This document shows, in pieces, positions 15,934 through 24,773 of a DNA stretch of 64,000 nucleotides. The notes under the pieces were generated by a model. That model was not told where the DNA came from. It searched no databases and worked only from the letters and a program-made list of their open reading frames with translations. The translations under genes were made by a program, and so were the position numbers. The stretch's first letter is position 1; every line of letters begins with the position of its first letter. Origin of the DNA: Streptomyces maremycinicus (GTDB lineage Bacteria; Actinomycetota; Actinomycetes; Streptomycetales; Streptomycetaceae); NCBI RefSeq assembly GCF_001184025.1, contig NZ_BBYG01000023.1, forward strand, positions 124,001 to 188,000, written 5' to 3'.

Positions 15934-17220
15934 ATGACCACGCTCTCGCCGTACGACTCCATGTCCCCGGTCACCCGCGCCGCCTACCGCGCCAAGGCGG
16001 CCGCCGCCGACCTCGCGCCGCTGCCCAGGGCCGCCAAGGACGACGCGCTGCTCGCCATCGCGGACGCGCTGGAGGTCCGTACGAGCGACGTCGTCGAGGC
16101 CAATGCCAAGGACATCGCCAAGGCCCGGGAGGCGGGCACCAGCGAGGCGATCGTGGACCGGCTGACCCTCACCCCGGAGCGGGTGCGGGCCATCGCCTCG
16201 GACGTCCGGGACGTCGTCGCGCTGCCCGACCCGGTCGGCGAGGTGGTCCGCGGCTCCACCCTTCCCAACGGCATCGACCTGCGCCAGGTCCGCGTCCCGC
16301 TCGGCGTCGTCGGCATCATCTACGAGGCCCGCCCGAACGTCACCGTGGACGCCGCCGCGCTCTGCCTGAAGGCCGGCAACGCGGTCCTGCTGCGCGGCTC
16401 GTCCTCCGCCTACGAGTCGAACAGCGCCCTCGTCCGGGTGATCCGCGACGCCGTCGGCGGCGCCGGGCTGCCCGCCGACGCCGTGCAGCTGGTGCCCGGC
16501 GAGGGCCGCGACAGCGTGCGCGAGCTGATGCGGGCCCGCGGCCTGGTCGACGTCCTCATCCCGCGCGGCGGCGCCTCGCTCATCCGGACCGTGGTCACGG
16601 AGTCCACCGTCCCGGTCATCGAGACCGGCACCGGCAACTGTCACGTCTATGTCGACGCCCACGCCGACCTCGACATGGCGATCGACATCCTGATCAACTC
16701 CAAGGCGCACCGGGTCAGCGTCTGCAACGCCGCCGAGACCCTCCTGGTCCACCAGGACATCGCCCCCGCGTTCCTGCCGCGTGCACTGGACGCCCTCGCG
16801 GAGGCGGGCGTGACCGTGCACGCCGACGAGCGGGTGCTCGCCTACGCCGAGGACTCCAAGGCGACCGTGGTCGAGGCCACGCCCGAGGACTGGGAGACGG
16901 AGTACCTCTCCTACGACATCGCCGCCGCCGTCGTCGACTCCCTGGACCGGGCCGTCGAGCACATCCGGCTGTGGACCTCCGGCCACACCGAGGCCATCGT
17001 CACCACCTCGCAGCAGGCCGCCCGCCGTTTCACCCAGTTGGTCGACTCCACCACCGTGGCGGTGAACGCCTCCACCCGCTTCACCGACGGCGGCCAGTTC
17101 GGCTTCGGCGCGGAGATCGGCATCTCCACGCAGAAGCTGCACGCCCGGGGCCCGATGGGCCTCCCGGAGCTGACCAGCACCAAGTACATCGTCACGGGCG
17201 ACGGACACGTACGGCGCTGA
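15934..17220 (+). CDS. proA: glutamate-5-semialdehyde dehydrogenase
   Basis: A 428-aa protein that reduces glutamyl-5-phosphate to the semialdehyde with NADPH. The aldehyde-dehydrogenase-like fold is complete. IIYEARPNVTVDAAALCLKAGN and VIETGTGNCHVYVD are ProA signatures, and HRVSVCNAAETLL carries the catalytic Cys. Start ATG 15934 begins MTTLSPYDSMSPV. There is no Shine-Dalgarno sequence, but TACCCT lies 6 nt upstream, so the mRNA is probably leaderless. This would allow proA to be expressed separately from proB. Confidence 0.96.
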   Translation: MTTLSPYDSMSPVTRAAYRAKAAAADLAPLPRAAKDDALLAIADALEVRTSDVVEANAKDIAKAREAGTSEAIVDRLTLTPERVRAIASDVRDVVALPDPVGEVVRGSTLPNGIDLRQVRVPLGVVGIIYEARPNVTVDAAALCLKAGNAVLLRGSSSAYESNSALVRVIRDAVGGAGLPADAVQLVPGEGRDSVRELMRARGLVDVLIPRGGASLIRTVVTESTVPVIETGTGNCHVYVDAHADLDMAIDILINSKAHRVSVCNAAETLLVHQDIAPAFLPRALDALAEAGVTVHADERVLAYAEDSKATVVEATPEDWETEYLSYDIAAAVVDSLDRAVEHIRLWTSGHTEAIVTTSQQAARRFTQLVDSTTVAVNASTRFTDGGQFGFGAEIGISTQKLHARGPMGLPELTSTKYIVTGDGHVRR

Positions 17221-17303
17221 GAACCCCCTCAGGGGCGTCGTGAGAGGTGTCTCATCCGGCGGACGAATCTGACTACCGGCTGCCCAAATCGACCCCCCAG
17301 GTC

Positions 17304-17315
17304 TACTCTGGATCC
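17304..17315 (+). promoter_or_regulatory. -10 element, leaderless start
   Basis: TACTCT is followed by GGATCC and a GTG start, with no ribosome site. Confidence 0.6.
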
Positions 17316-17891
17316 GTGCCGGAGGACGTGGGGGGCAGGCCGTTTCCTGACGGCTGGGAGCCCGACGACGACCACGACCGCGGGGTGTCGGACGAAGAGT
17401 TCGCCTCCGTGGTCTTCGATGACGAGTTCGTCAAGGCGGCCGTGGTGCACGAGCCGACCGCCGTCGAACGCCTCCTGGCCGCCGCCGAGGCGAGAGCCGA
17501 GGCCTCGGAGGCCGAGGCCCGCCGCGCCCGCGCCAGCGGCGACCGCTACGACGACGCCTACGGCTCGGACGGACCCGGCGATTTCGGCCATGATCCCGAT
17601 CTGGACGACGCCGACCTCCCCGAGGCCTGGGAACGCCGCTACGGCGACCCGGGTGCCTACGGCAGGCAGGTCCGCTGGCATCGCCCCGTCGCCTGGATGC
17701 TCGCCCTGGTCATGGGCGTCGGCATGGTCGCGCTGGCCTTCGCCGCGGTCTACCGGGGTGCCTCGTCGAGCAGCCGGGACCAGCTGCCCTCGCCCGCCAC
17801 GACCGGCCTCGAACAGGGCAGCGTGCCACCCCCCTCGGCGTCCGCCGACCACTCCCGGCCACCTGTCTCGGCGGTTCCGCGTACGCCCTGA
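17316..17891 (+). CDS. single-pass membrane protein, paired with its neighbour
   Basis: A 191-aa protein. The acidic cytoplasmic N-terminus carries EFASVVFDDEFVKAAVVHE followed by an Ala/Glu/Arg-rich predicted coiled coil (residues about 45-75). One membrane helix (VAWMLALVMGVGMVALAFAAVY, about 132-153) is followed by a short Ser/Pro-rich outside tail. The SVVFD motif is repeated in the next protein, so the two probably share a partner. From memory, the S. coelicolor protein in this place (SCO2584) has been linked to spore-wall glycopolymer synthesis; not verified. The GTG start follows TACTCT by 6 nt, without a ribosome site. Confidence 0.75.
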   Translation: MPEDVGGRPFPDGWEPDDDHDRGVSDEEFASVVFDDEFVKAAVVHEPTAVERLLAAAEARAEASEAEARRARASGDRYDDAYGSDGPGDFGHDPDLDDADLPEAWERRYGDPGAYGRQVRWHRPVAWMLALVMGVGMVALAFAAVYRGASSSSRDQLPSPATTGLEQGSVPPPSASADHSRPPVSAVPRTP

Positions 17892-17945
17892 GCGTCTGTC
17901 AGAAGTTGTCGTGCGGCGGGGCGTTTACCTGAGGTCCGCGCGACC

Positions 17946-17957
17946 TACTCTGAAAGT
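17946..17957 (+). promoter_or_regulatory. -10 element, leaderless start
   Basis: TACTCT, then GAAAGT, then ATG. A TTTACC with a 16-bp spacer lies upstream (17924-17929) as a possible -35. Confidence 0.6.
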
Positions 17958-19028
17958 ATGGCCGGGCCTGGAGACCCACCGGAGGGGACACCCGAGGGCA
18001 CTCCCGGGGGTGGAGAGGACGAGTACCGATCCGTCGTCTTCGACGAATCGTTCGTCCGTGCTGCCCGCATCCAGGAGTACTCCGCGCAGGAGCGCATGGC
18101 CGACCACGCGCCCGCCGTCCGCCGTCGCCCGCCCCTGCGCCGGGGTCTGTCGCGGCAGGTGCTGTTCCTGGTCATGCTGATCGCCGTCGCCTTCGGGACC
18201 GCCGTCTACATGGGCGTACGCAACCCCTACCAGAGCCCCCTGGCGCGCCGGTCCGTGGAGCCGCTGCGGATGACCGTCATCCCGCTGGCCCCGCAGGGCG
18301 TGGTGCCGGGGGCGGCCGACCCGGACACGCTGTACGCGCACAGTCCCGCCGCGCACTTCCGGATCGGCGCCGAGGGCATCCCGCTGCCCGCCTCCCGGCG
18401 CACCGCGCACTTCTCCGACAGCCAGGTCGTCACCGCCCTGACCGCGGCCAAGGAGTACATCGTGCACTCCTCCCTCTACCCGGAGGTGCTCACCCGGCAG
18501 CAGGTGCGGCCCGTGCGGGCGCTGATCGCCGCCGAGCAGCTCGACCAGTTCGACGAGAGCTTCAGCCACCCCGCCGCCGACGGCAGACACGCCCCGACCG
18601 GCTGGCTGGTCCGCTTCGACCCCGCCGAGGCCCAGCTGGCCGACGACAACATCCGCGTCCAGGGCACGCTCCAGGCCGCCGAGACCGACTCCGCCACCCT
18701 CGAGGTCACCGCGGACCACACCTTCGTGTACGCGCTGCGACCGGCCGGAGCGGGCGCCGACACCTCGGCCTCCCTCTTCACCGTCCGCCGCGAGCTGCAC
18801 TTCCGCTTCGACCGCAACGACCTGCGCACCCACCAGGTCCAGCTGATCGTCTCCTACGTCCAGGCCGGCCCGCTGTCCTGTGCCGAGGACTCCACGAACC
18901 ACCTGCGCCCCCTGCTGGCCGGCCAGTCCGCGAAGACGGGCGGCCCGGCCGGTACGGACCCCTACGCCACGGGCGGCGCGACGGCCCTGTGCGGATCGCT
19001 CGCGACGAGCGCGCAGCCGAAGGTGTGA
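17958..19028 (+). CDS. single-pass membrane protein with large outer domain
   Basis: A 356-aa protein. The cytoplasmic head contains YRSVVFDESFVRAARIQE (about residues 22-39), matching the upstream neighbour. One membrane helix (VLFLVMLIAVAFGTAVYMGV, about 69-88) follows, then about 260 outside residues with alternating strand-like segments (TGWLVRFDPAEAQL, TLEVTADHTFVYALRP, RRELHFRFDRNDL) and two Cys in the C-terminal part that may pair. I see no enzyme motif. A sensor, scaffold or assembly factor for envelope synthesis is plausible. Leaderless ATG start with TACTCT 6 nt upstream. It converges with the M48 protease gene. Confidence 0.75.
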   Translation: MAGPGDPPEGTPEGTPGGGEDEYRSVVFDESFVRAARIQEYSAQERMADHAPAVRRRPPLRRGLSRQVLFLVMLIAVAFGTAVYMGVRNPYQSPLARRSVEPLRMTVIPLAPQGVVPGAADPDTLYAHSPAAHFRIGAEGIPLPASRRTAHFSDSQVVTALTAAKEYIVHSSLYPEVLTRQQVRPVRALIAAEQLDQFDESFSHPAADGRHAPTGWLVRFDPAEAQLADDNIRVQGTLQAAETDSATLEVTADHTFVYALRPAGAGADTSASLFTVRRELHFRFDRNDLRTHQVQLIVSYVQAGPLSCAEDSTNHLRPLLAGQSAKTGGPAGTDPYATGGATALCGSLATSAQPKV

Positions 19029-19089
19029 GTCCGCTCCGATCCGCTCGGCACCCCCCGGCGCTCCGGTCCGCTCCGGGCCGTGCCCCGGG

Positions 19090-20259
19090 TCAGCCGCCGG
19101 CGCGCGGCGGCGTGTCCGCGGGCCCGTCCGAGTCGCTGGAGCCGTTGGCGCTGTCCGAGCCGTTCGCGCTGTCCGAGCCGTTCCGCGGCGGCCGGTCGTC
19201 CGCCGGAGCCGAGCTCGCGAACCCGCCGAAGCCGCGCCGCACCCGGCCGCCCAGGTCGCCGGCCCCGCCCGCGATGTCGCTGACCAGCTTCATCAGGGGG
19301 TCCTTCGAGCTCTTGACGCTCGTCGCGTAGTGGCTCGCCGACTCACGGAAGGAGTCCGTGACCGAGGTGTCCTTGTCCTCGCCGCGCCGCGGGTAGTGAC
19401 CGTCCATGATCCGCTGGTGGTCGCGGGACTCGGCCCACTTCTTCAGCTCGGCCGCGCGCACGGTGGTGAAGGGGTGCGTGCGCGGCAGCATGTTGAGGAT
19501 CTTCAGCACGGAGTCGCGCAGGTCGCCACCGGCCTCGTACTCCTCGGCCTGCTTCAGGAACGCGTCCACGTTCATCTCGTGCAGGTGGTTGCCGCCGGCG
19601 ATCTTCATCAGGCCCCGCATCGAGGCCTTCACGTCCTGGCCGACGAGCAGGCCCGCCCGGTCGGCGGACAGCTCCGACTTGCGGAACCACTCGCGCAGCG
19701 CCGTGACGATCGCCATGATCGCGAGGTTGCCCAGCGGGATCCAGGCGACCCGGATCGCCAGGGTCGTCAGGAACAGCAGGATCGTGCGGTACACCGCGTG
19801 CCCGGACAGGGCGTGGCCCACCTCGTGGCCGACGACCGCGCGCATCTCCTCCTCGTCGAGCAGCTCGACCAGGCCGGTGGTGACCACGATGATCGGCTCG
19901 TCCAGCCCGATGCACATGGCGTTGGGCTGCGGGTCCTGGGTGACGTACATCGGCGGGACCTTCTCCAGGTCCAGGATGTGACAGGCGTCCCGCAGCATGT
20001 CGTTGAGGTGCGCGAACTGCTGGTCGGAGACCCGCACCGAGTCGGACAGGAACAGCAGCCTCAGGCTCCGCTCGGGCAGCAGCGCGCTGAGCGCCTTGAA
20101 CACGGTGTCGAAGCCGCTCAGCTTGCGCAGCGCCACCAGGGCGGAGCGGTCGGCCGGGTGCTCGTACGCACGGGAGGAGATTCCCGGGAAGCGCCTGCGC
20201 TGCCTGCTCGGCACGTGCTCGTGCCCGCTGCCGTTCTGCTCGTGGCCGTCGTCGGACAT
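19090..20259 (-). CDS. M48-family zinc metalloprotease
   Basis: A 389-aa protein. HEVGH (in RAVVGHEVGHALSGH) binds zinc and holds the catalytic Glu. A downstream Glu ligand is expected in RKSELSADRAG. Two hydrophobic stretches (ILLFLTTLAIRVAWIPLGNLAIMAIVTAL) follow the motif, as in HtpX-like membrane proteases. The C-terminus is low complexity, with SANGSD repeats and a Gly/Arg segment. ATG 20259 was chosen because GGGGGAAGA lies just upstream. It probably degrades envelope or membrane proteins. The neighbouring genes are envelope-related. Confidence 0.88.
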   Translation of the reverse strand: MSDDGHEQNGSGHEHVPSRQRRRFPGISSRAYEHPADRSALVALRKLSGFDTVFKALSALLPERSLRLLFLSDSVRVSDQQFAHLNDMLRDACHILDLEKVPPMYVTQDPQPNAMCIGLDEPIIVVTTGLVELLDEEEMRAVVGHEVGHALSGHAVYRTILLFLTTLAIRVAWIPLGNLAIMAIVTALREWFRKSELSADRAGLLVGQDVKASMRGLMKIAGGNHLHEMNVDAFLKQAEEYEAGGDLRDSVLKILNMLPRTHPFTTVRAAELKKWAESRDHQRIMDGHYPRRGEDKDTSVTDSFRESASHYATSVKSSKDPLMKLVSDIAGGAGDLGGRVRRGFGGFASSAPADDRPPRNGSDSANGSDSANGSSDSDGPADTPPRAGG

Positions 20260-20414
20260 GTCTTCCCCCATGTGCGTCTGTGTGGCCGCTACCTGCTGTG
20301 TGGCCTCTGCCTGACCCTTTACGGACCCTTGTGCGGCCCTTTGCGCCCCCGAAGCGGAGCCCAGCCTAGGCGGAGTTACCGTGGACGGGCACTACACCGA
20401 AGGAGTCCCGCCCC

Positions 20415-20570
20415 ATGGAGCACCACCCCGCAGCCGCCTGGCTCACCGAGGCCGCCGCCCAGCAGCAGGGGGCGGGGAATCTGCTCCGCGTCGTACTGGT
20501 CGTGATGATCCTGGGCTGTGTGCTCACCGCGTGGTTCCTGCTGCGGGGCTACAAGCGGAAAGACGACTGA
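20415..20570 (+). CDS. 51-aa single-pass membrane protein
   Basis: Starts MEHHPAAAWLTEAAAQQQ, has one helix (LLRVVLVVMILGCVLTAWFLL) and ends GYKRKDD, so it is probably N-out or N-in by the positive-inside rule with the basic tail inside. AAGGAG lies about 9 nt before the ATG. It is a conserved-looking microprotein with no family that I recognise. It diverges from the M48 protease gene and lies 107 bp before a second microprotein of similar plan. Confidence 0.75.
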   Translation: MEHHPAAAWLTEAAAQQQGAGNLLRVVLVVMILGCVLTAWFLLRGYKRKDD

Positions 20571-20677
20571 GCCACCGGGAAGGTTCCCGATGGCGGAGTC
20601 GGCGTGATCGCCGCCCGGACGCCCGCTTACGATGGGCCGACATCTTTGTCCCGCCCACCGGATAGGTCTTGCTGAAG

Positions 20678-20842
20678 ATGAGCCTTCACAGCACCGCTGC
20701 CCAGCTGGTCACCCTCGCCGCCGAGGGCGAGGAGCACGGTGGCAACCACGAGAGCCTCAGCCCGTACATCACCGGCGGCGCGGCTTTCCTCATCCTGATG
20801 CTCCTGCTGTGGATCACCACCCGCTTCAACCGCGACCGCTGA
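20678..20842 (+). CDS. 54-aa single-pass membrane protein
   Basis: Starts MSLHSTAAQLVTLAAEGEE, has one helix (ITGGAAFLILMLLLWITT) and ends RFNRDR. Like the previous microprotein, it has an acidic head, one helix and a basic tail, which suggests paired membrane partners. The ribosome site is weak. It lies 97 bp upstream of nadD. Confidence 0.75.
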   Translation: MSLHSTAAQLVTLAAEGEEHGGNHESLSPYITGGAAFLILMLLLWITTRFNRDR

Positions 20843-20939
20843 GACACGACGTGTTCACCGACGGGCAGTCCGGCATAGCGGGGCGCTCCGGGCATCCGCG
20901 GGCCGGGGCCCCGGGACCGGGCCGGTAGGGTCTGCACGC

Positions 20940-21566
20940 ATGGGAGAGCAGGACATGCCTACCGGCCCGTCTAACCCGGGAAGGCGCCGTCTCGGCGTCA
21001 TGGGCGGAACGTTCGATCCGATCCACCACGGACACCTCGTGGCGGCCAGTGAGGTCGCCGCGCAGTTCCGCCTGGACGAGGTCGTGTTCGTCCCGACCGG
21101 CCAGCCGTGGCAGAAGAGCCACCGCAGTGTCTCCCCGGCCGAGGACCGCTACCTGATGACGGTCATCGCGACCGCCGAGAACCCGCAGTTCTCGGTGAGC
21201 CGTATCGACATCGACCGCGGCGGCCCGACCTACACCGTGGACACCCTGCGCGATCTCCGGAGCCTCAACCCCGAGAGCGACCTGTTCTTCATCACCGGCG
21301 CCGACGCCCTGGGCCAGATCCTGACCTGGCGGGACAGCGAGGAGCTGTTCTCTCTCTCGCACTTCATCGGCGTCACCCGGCCGGGACACAACCTGACGGA
21401 CCCCGGCCTGCCCGAAGGCGGTGTCTCGCTCGTCGAGGTGCCCGCGCTCGCCATCTCCTCCACAGACTGCCGTGCGAGAGTCGCCAAGGGCGACCCCGTC
21501 TGGTATCTGGTGCCGGACGGAGTCGTGCGCTACATCGACAAGCGCGAGCTGTACCGCGGCGAGTGA
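20940..21566 (+). CDS. nadD: nicotinate-nucleotide adenylyltransferase
   Basis: A 208-aa enzyme that adenylylates nicotinate mononucleotide in NAD synthesis. GVMGGTFDPIHHGHLVAA is the nucleotidyltransferase signature with the HxGH motif, and AISSTDCRARVAKG is the ISSTxIR-like motif. Two starts are plausible. ATG 20940 lies 8 nt after TAGGGT, which suits a leaderless mRNA. ATG 20955 has GGAG about 9 nt upstream. The LCP-type gene follows by 16 bp and is probably cotranscribed. Confidence 0.95.
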   Translation: MGEQDMPTGPSNPGRRRLGVMGGTFDPIHHGHLVAASEVAAQFRLDEVVFVPTGQPWQKSHRSVSPAEDRYLMTVIATAENPQFSVSRIDIDRGGPTYTVDTLRDLRSLNPESDLFFITGADALGQILTWRDSEELFSLSHFIGVTRPGHNLTDPGLPEGGVSLVEVPALAISSTDCRARVAKGDPVWYLVPDGVVRYIDKRELYRGE

Positions 21567-21582
21567 GCCGAGAGGGGTACCG

Positions 21583-23436
21583 GTGAACGACCGATACGAC
21601 GCGGGGTACGGGGGCGACCAGTACGAGCTCGTCGGCTACGACGAGTTCGGCCAGCCCGTCTACCGGCAGGTCCCGTCGCAGCAGGTGCCGCAGCAGTCCT
21701 ACGACCCGTACGGGCGGCACCAGGAGCAACAGGGGCAGCAGCAGACGCACCAGCCCCAGGGGCAGCAGGGGTACGGCTACGACCCCTACGCCACGGGCGG
21801 GCAGCCGCAGACCCCTGCCTACGACCCGTACGACACCGGGCGGCAGCCGCCCACGCCTGCCTACGACCCGTACGACACCGGCCGGCAGACTCCCGTCGGG
21901 TACGACCCCTACGGCACCGCGACGCAGGCCCCGTACGACCCCTACGGGCAGACCGCCACCAGCGGACAGCAGCCCCGGGCCGAACAGCCCCGCGCCGCCG
22001 AGCAGACCGCCTATATCCCGCAGCAGGGCCGCCCGGCCGAGACCGGGCCCCGGACGTCCGCCGAAGCCGGCACCGACACCGACGGCCGGTCCGGCGCGGC
22101 CCCGGAAGGACGCGACGCGACCGCGGCCGCCGGACGGCCGCAAGGCGACTACGCGACCGAACAGTTCGCGTTCGTGGAGGAGCCCGACGGCGACTCCGAG
22201 GACGTCATCGACTGGCTGAACTTCACGGAGAACCGCACCGAGCGCCGTGAGGAGGCCAAGCGCCGCGCCCGCGGCCGTCTCGTCGCCCTCGTCGTGGTCC
22301 TGGCGCTGGTCGCCGTCGGCGGAGTGGGCTACCTCTGGTACGCCGGGAAGCTGCCCGGCCTGTCCTCCTCCTCGGACTCCGGCACCGGCACGACGACCGC
22401 CACGGCCGCGCAGAAGCGGGACGTGGTCGTCGTCCACCTGCACAACACCACCGGCGGCGGCACCACCACGGTGCTGCTCGTCGACAACACCACCACCAAG
22501 CAGGCCGCCACGGTGCTGCTGCCCAACTCCCTCGTCGTCACCGACGAGGACGGCACCACGACGACGCTCGCCAAGTCCGTCGACGACGACGGCTCGGCCG
22601 GCACGCGCGACGCCCTGGACACCGTCCTCGGCACCGACATCCAGGGAACCTGGCGGCTGGACACGCCCTACCTCCAGAACCTCGTCGACCTCGTCGGCAA
22701 CATCGAGGTCGACACCGACGTCACCGTGCCCGACCCGGCCGCCAAGAAGGGCGGGGCGCCCCTCGTCGACAAGGGCGAGGACCGGACGCTCAGCGGCAAG
22801 GCGGCGGTCGCCTACGCCACCTACCGCGCCCCCGGCGAGGCGCAGAACGCCCAGCTGGAGCGGTTCGGCCAGGTCATGCAGGGAGTGCTGCGCAAGGTGT
22901 CGTCCGACGCGCAGGGCGCCACCGTCACCGTCCAGACCCTGGCGCAGATCCTCGACCCCTCGCTGACCGACAAGGACCTCGGCACCTTCCTGGCCAAGCT
23001 CGCGGACCTCGCCAAGGGCGGCGACTACAAGACCGCGCTGCTGCCGGTGCAGACCGACGGCACCCTCAACGCGGAGGCCAGCGCGAGCGTGGTCAAGGAC
23101 GTCCTCGGCGGTGCCGCGAAGAGCCCCGACAAGGACGCGGCCGTCAGCGTCTCCGTCCAGAACGCCAGCGGCACCAAGGCCGACACCGAGGACGCGCGCG
23201 TGGTGCTGCTCAACGGCGGCTTCACCTTCCTGGAGGCCGGCACCCCGTCGAGCACCGAGGCGACCTCCCGGGTGCTCTACGCGGACGCCGCCGGCAAGGA
23301 GAACGCCACCGAGGTCGCCAAGACCCTGGGGCTGGACACCGACGCGGTGAAGAAGGGCACGGTCCCCGGGAACGCCGACGTCGCGGTCGTCCTCGGCGAG
23401 GACTACCGGCCCTCCTCGACCGGGTCGGCCGGCTGA
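21583..23436 (+). CDS. LCP/LytR_C-type membrane protein with Tyr-rich cytoplasmic tail
   Basis: A 617-aa protein. Residues 1-220 are disordered and Gln/Gly/Tyr-rich with about six YDPY repeats. A basic stretch and one membrane helix (LVALVVVLALVAVGGVGYLWY) follow. The outer part has an LCP-like domain (LDTVLGTDIQGTWRL, LQNLVDLVGNIEV, GKAAVAYATYR) and ends with a LytR_C domain (ARVVLLNGG...YADAAGKENATEVAKTLGL). LCP proteins transfer glycopolymers from lipid carriers to peptidoglycan. The usual Arg/Asp signature residues look poorly kept, so activity is uncertain. From memory, S. coelicolor PdtA (SCO2578), in this position, attaches a spore-wall polymer. GTG 21583 follows GAGGGG. Confidence 0.78.
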   Translation: MNDRYDAGYGGDQYELVGYDEFGQPVYRQVPSQQVPQQSYDPYGRHQEQQGQQQTHQPQGQQGYGYDPYATGGQPQTPAYDPYDTGRQPPTPAYDPYDTGRQTPVGYDPYGTATQAPYDPYGQTATSGQQPRAEQPRAAEQTAYIPQQGRPAETGPRTSAEAGTDTDGRSGAAPEGRDATAAAGRPQGDYATEQFAFVEEPDGDSEDVIDWLNFTENRTERREEAKRRARGRLVALVVVLALVAVGGVGYLWYAGKLPGLSSSSDSGTGTTTATAAQKRDVVVVHLHNTTGGGTTTVLLVDNTTTKQAATVLLPNSLVVTDEDGTTTTLAKSVDDDGSAGTRDALDTVLGTDIQGTWRLDTPYLQNLVDLVGNIEVDTDVTVPDPAAKKGGAPLVDKGEDRTLSGKAAVAYATYRAPGEAQNAQLERFGQVMQGVLRKVSSDAQGATVTVQTLAQILDPSLTDKDLGTFLAKLADLAKGGDYKTALLPVQTDGTLNAEASASVVKDVLGGAAKSPDKDAAVSVSVQNASGTKADTEDARVVLLNGGFTFLEAGTPSSTEATSRVLYADAAGKENATEVAKTLGLDTDAVKKGTVPGNADVAVVLGEDYRPSSTGSAG

Positions 23437-23557
23437 GACCGGGCGCGGGGGCCGGACGCCGACGGCCTCCGCGCGGGTGATTCCTCCATCACGTGGGGTG
23501 CCGTCGGCGGACCGTGAGACCCTTGGGGACAAGTGTCCGCCGACGGAAAGCCACGTA

Positions 23558-24010
23558 GTGACCGCCACCGACCGCTCCATCGAGCTCATCCAGACCGCCG
23601 CCCAGGCGGCTGCCGACAAGCTCGCGCACGACATCATCGCGTACGACGTCAGCGACGTGCTGTCGATCACGGACGCCTTCCTGCTGGCCTCCGCGCCCAA
23701 CGACCGCCAGGTCAAGTCGATCGTCGACGAGATCGAGGAGCGCCTCCAGAAGGAGCTCGGCACCAAGCCCGTGCGCCGCGAGGGCGACCGTGACGCCCGC
23801 TGGATCCTGCTCGACTACGTCGACATCGTCGTCCACGTCCAGCACAGCGAGGAGCGCGTCTTCTACGCCCTCGAGCGCCTGTGGAAGGACTGCCCCGAGC
23901 TGGAGCTGCCCGCGGACGCCAAGGCGACCCGCGGCAAGGCCCAGGAGCACGCCAAGCTTCAGGCAGAGGCCGAGGAGGACGACGCCACCGGTTTCGGAGA
24001 CCTGCGGTGA
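23558..24010 (+). CDS. rsfS: ribosomal silencing factor RsfS
   Basis: A 150-aa Iojap/RsfS protein that binds L14 on the 50S subunit and blocks subunit joining when nutrients are scarce. ITDAFLLASAPNDRQVKSIVDEIEE and DARWILLDYVDIVVHVQH are the family core. The C-terminal 30 residues are a charged tail. GTG 23558 follows GGAAAG. It overlaps the next gene by 4 bp (GTGA), so the two are translationally coupled. Confidence 0.95.
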   Translation: MTATDRSIELIQTAAQAAADKLAHDIIAYDVSDVLSITDAFLLASAPNDRQVKSIVDEIEERLQKELGTKPVRREGDRDARWILLDYVDIVVHVQHSEERVFYALERLWKDCPELELPADAKATRGKAQEHAKLQAEAEEDDATGFGDLR

Positions 24011-24681
24011 CCGCCTCCGCCGGGTCGGCCGCCGAGCGCCGGCCGACCCGCGGCCGCCGGATCATCCTGTGGCGGCACGGCCAGACCGCCTGGAACGTGG
24101 AGCGCCGCTTCCAGGGCACGACGGACGTGGAGCTGACCGAGACCGGCGTGGCCCAGGCCCGTCGGGCCGCCCGGCTGCTCGCTTCCCTCCAGCCCGACGC
24201 GATCGTCTCCTCGGACCTGTCGCGGGCCGCGAACACGGCCGCCCAACTCGTCGCCCTCACCGGCCTCGAGGTCACCCACGACGAGGGCCTGCGCGAGACG
24301 TACGCGGGCCTGTGGCAGGGGCTGACGCACGACGAGATCATCGCCGCGCACGGCGACGAGTACGCGGCCTGGAAGCGCGGTGAGCCGGTCCGCCGGGGCG
24401 GCGGCGAACTGGAGTCGGAGGTCGCCGACCGCGCCGCTCCCGTGGTGCTGCGGCACGCCGAGAAACTGCCCGAGGACGGCACGCTCGTCGTCGTCAGTCA
24501 CGGCGGCACCATCCGCACCACGATCGGCCGTCTCCTCGGCCTGGACGCCCACCACTGGGAGGCCCTCGGAGGTCTCTCCAACTGCTGCTGGTCCGTCCTC
24601 GGCGAGGGCGCGCGGGGCTGGCGGCTGCTCGAGCACAACGCCGGCACCCTGCCCGAGCCGGTGCTCGGCGACGACGACTGA
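24007..24681 (+). CDS. histidine phosphatase family protein (phosphoglycerate mutase-like)
   Basis: A 224-aa protein. LWRHGQTAWN carries the phospho-accepting His. The second catalytic His is in VVSHGGTIRT, and ETYAGLWQGLTHDEI matches the acidic-residue loop. It is shorter than true phosphoglycerate mutases, so it is more likely a broad phosphatase, as reported for similar Streptomyces and mycobacterial proteins. GTG 24007 overlaps the stop codon of rsfS. Confidence 0.9.
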   Translation: MTASAGSAAERRPTRGRRIILWRHGQTAWNVERRFQGTTDVELTETGVAQARRAARLLASLQPDAIVSSDLSRAANTAAQLVALTGLEVTHDEGLRETYAGLWQGLTHDEIIAAHGDEYAAWKRGEPVRRGGGELESEVADRAAPVVLRHAEKLPEDGTLVVVSHGGTIRTTIGRLLGLDAHHWEALGGLSNCCWSVLGEGARGWRLLEHNAGTLPEPVLGDDD

Positions 24682-24773
24682 CGGCCGCGCGACCGCCGGG
24701 AGCCGGATTTCACTTTCCGGCAGGTCGCAGGCTAAAGTTCTTCTTGTTCGCCCGCCGAGCGGGAAGAACGCAA

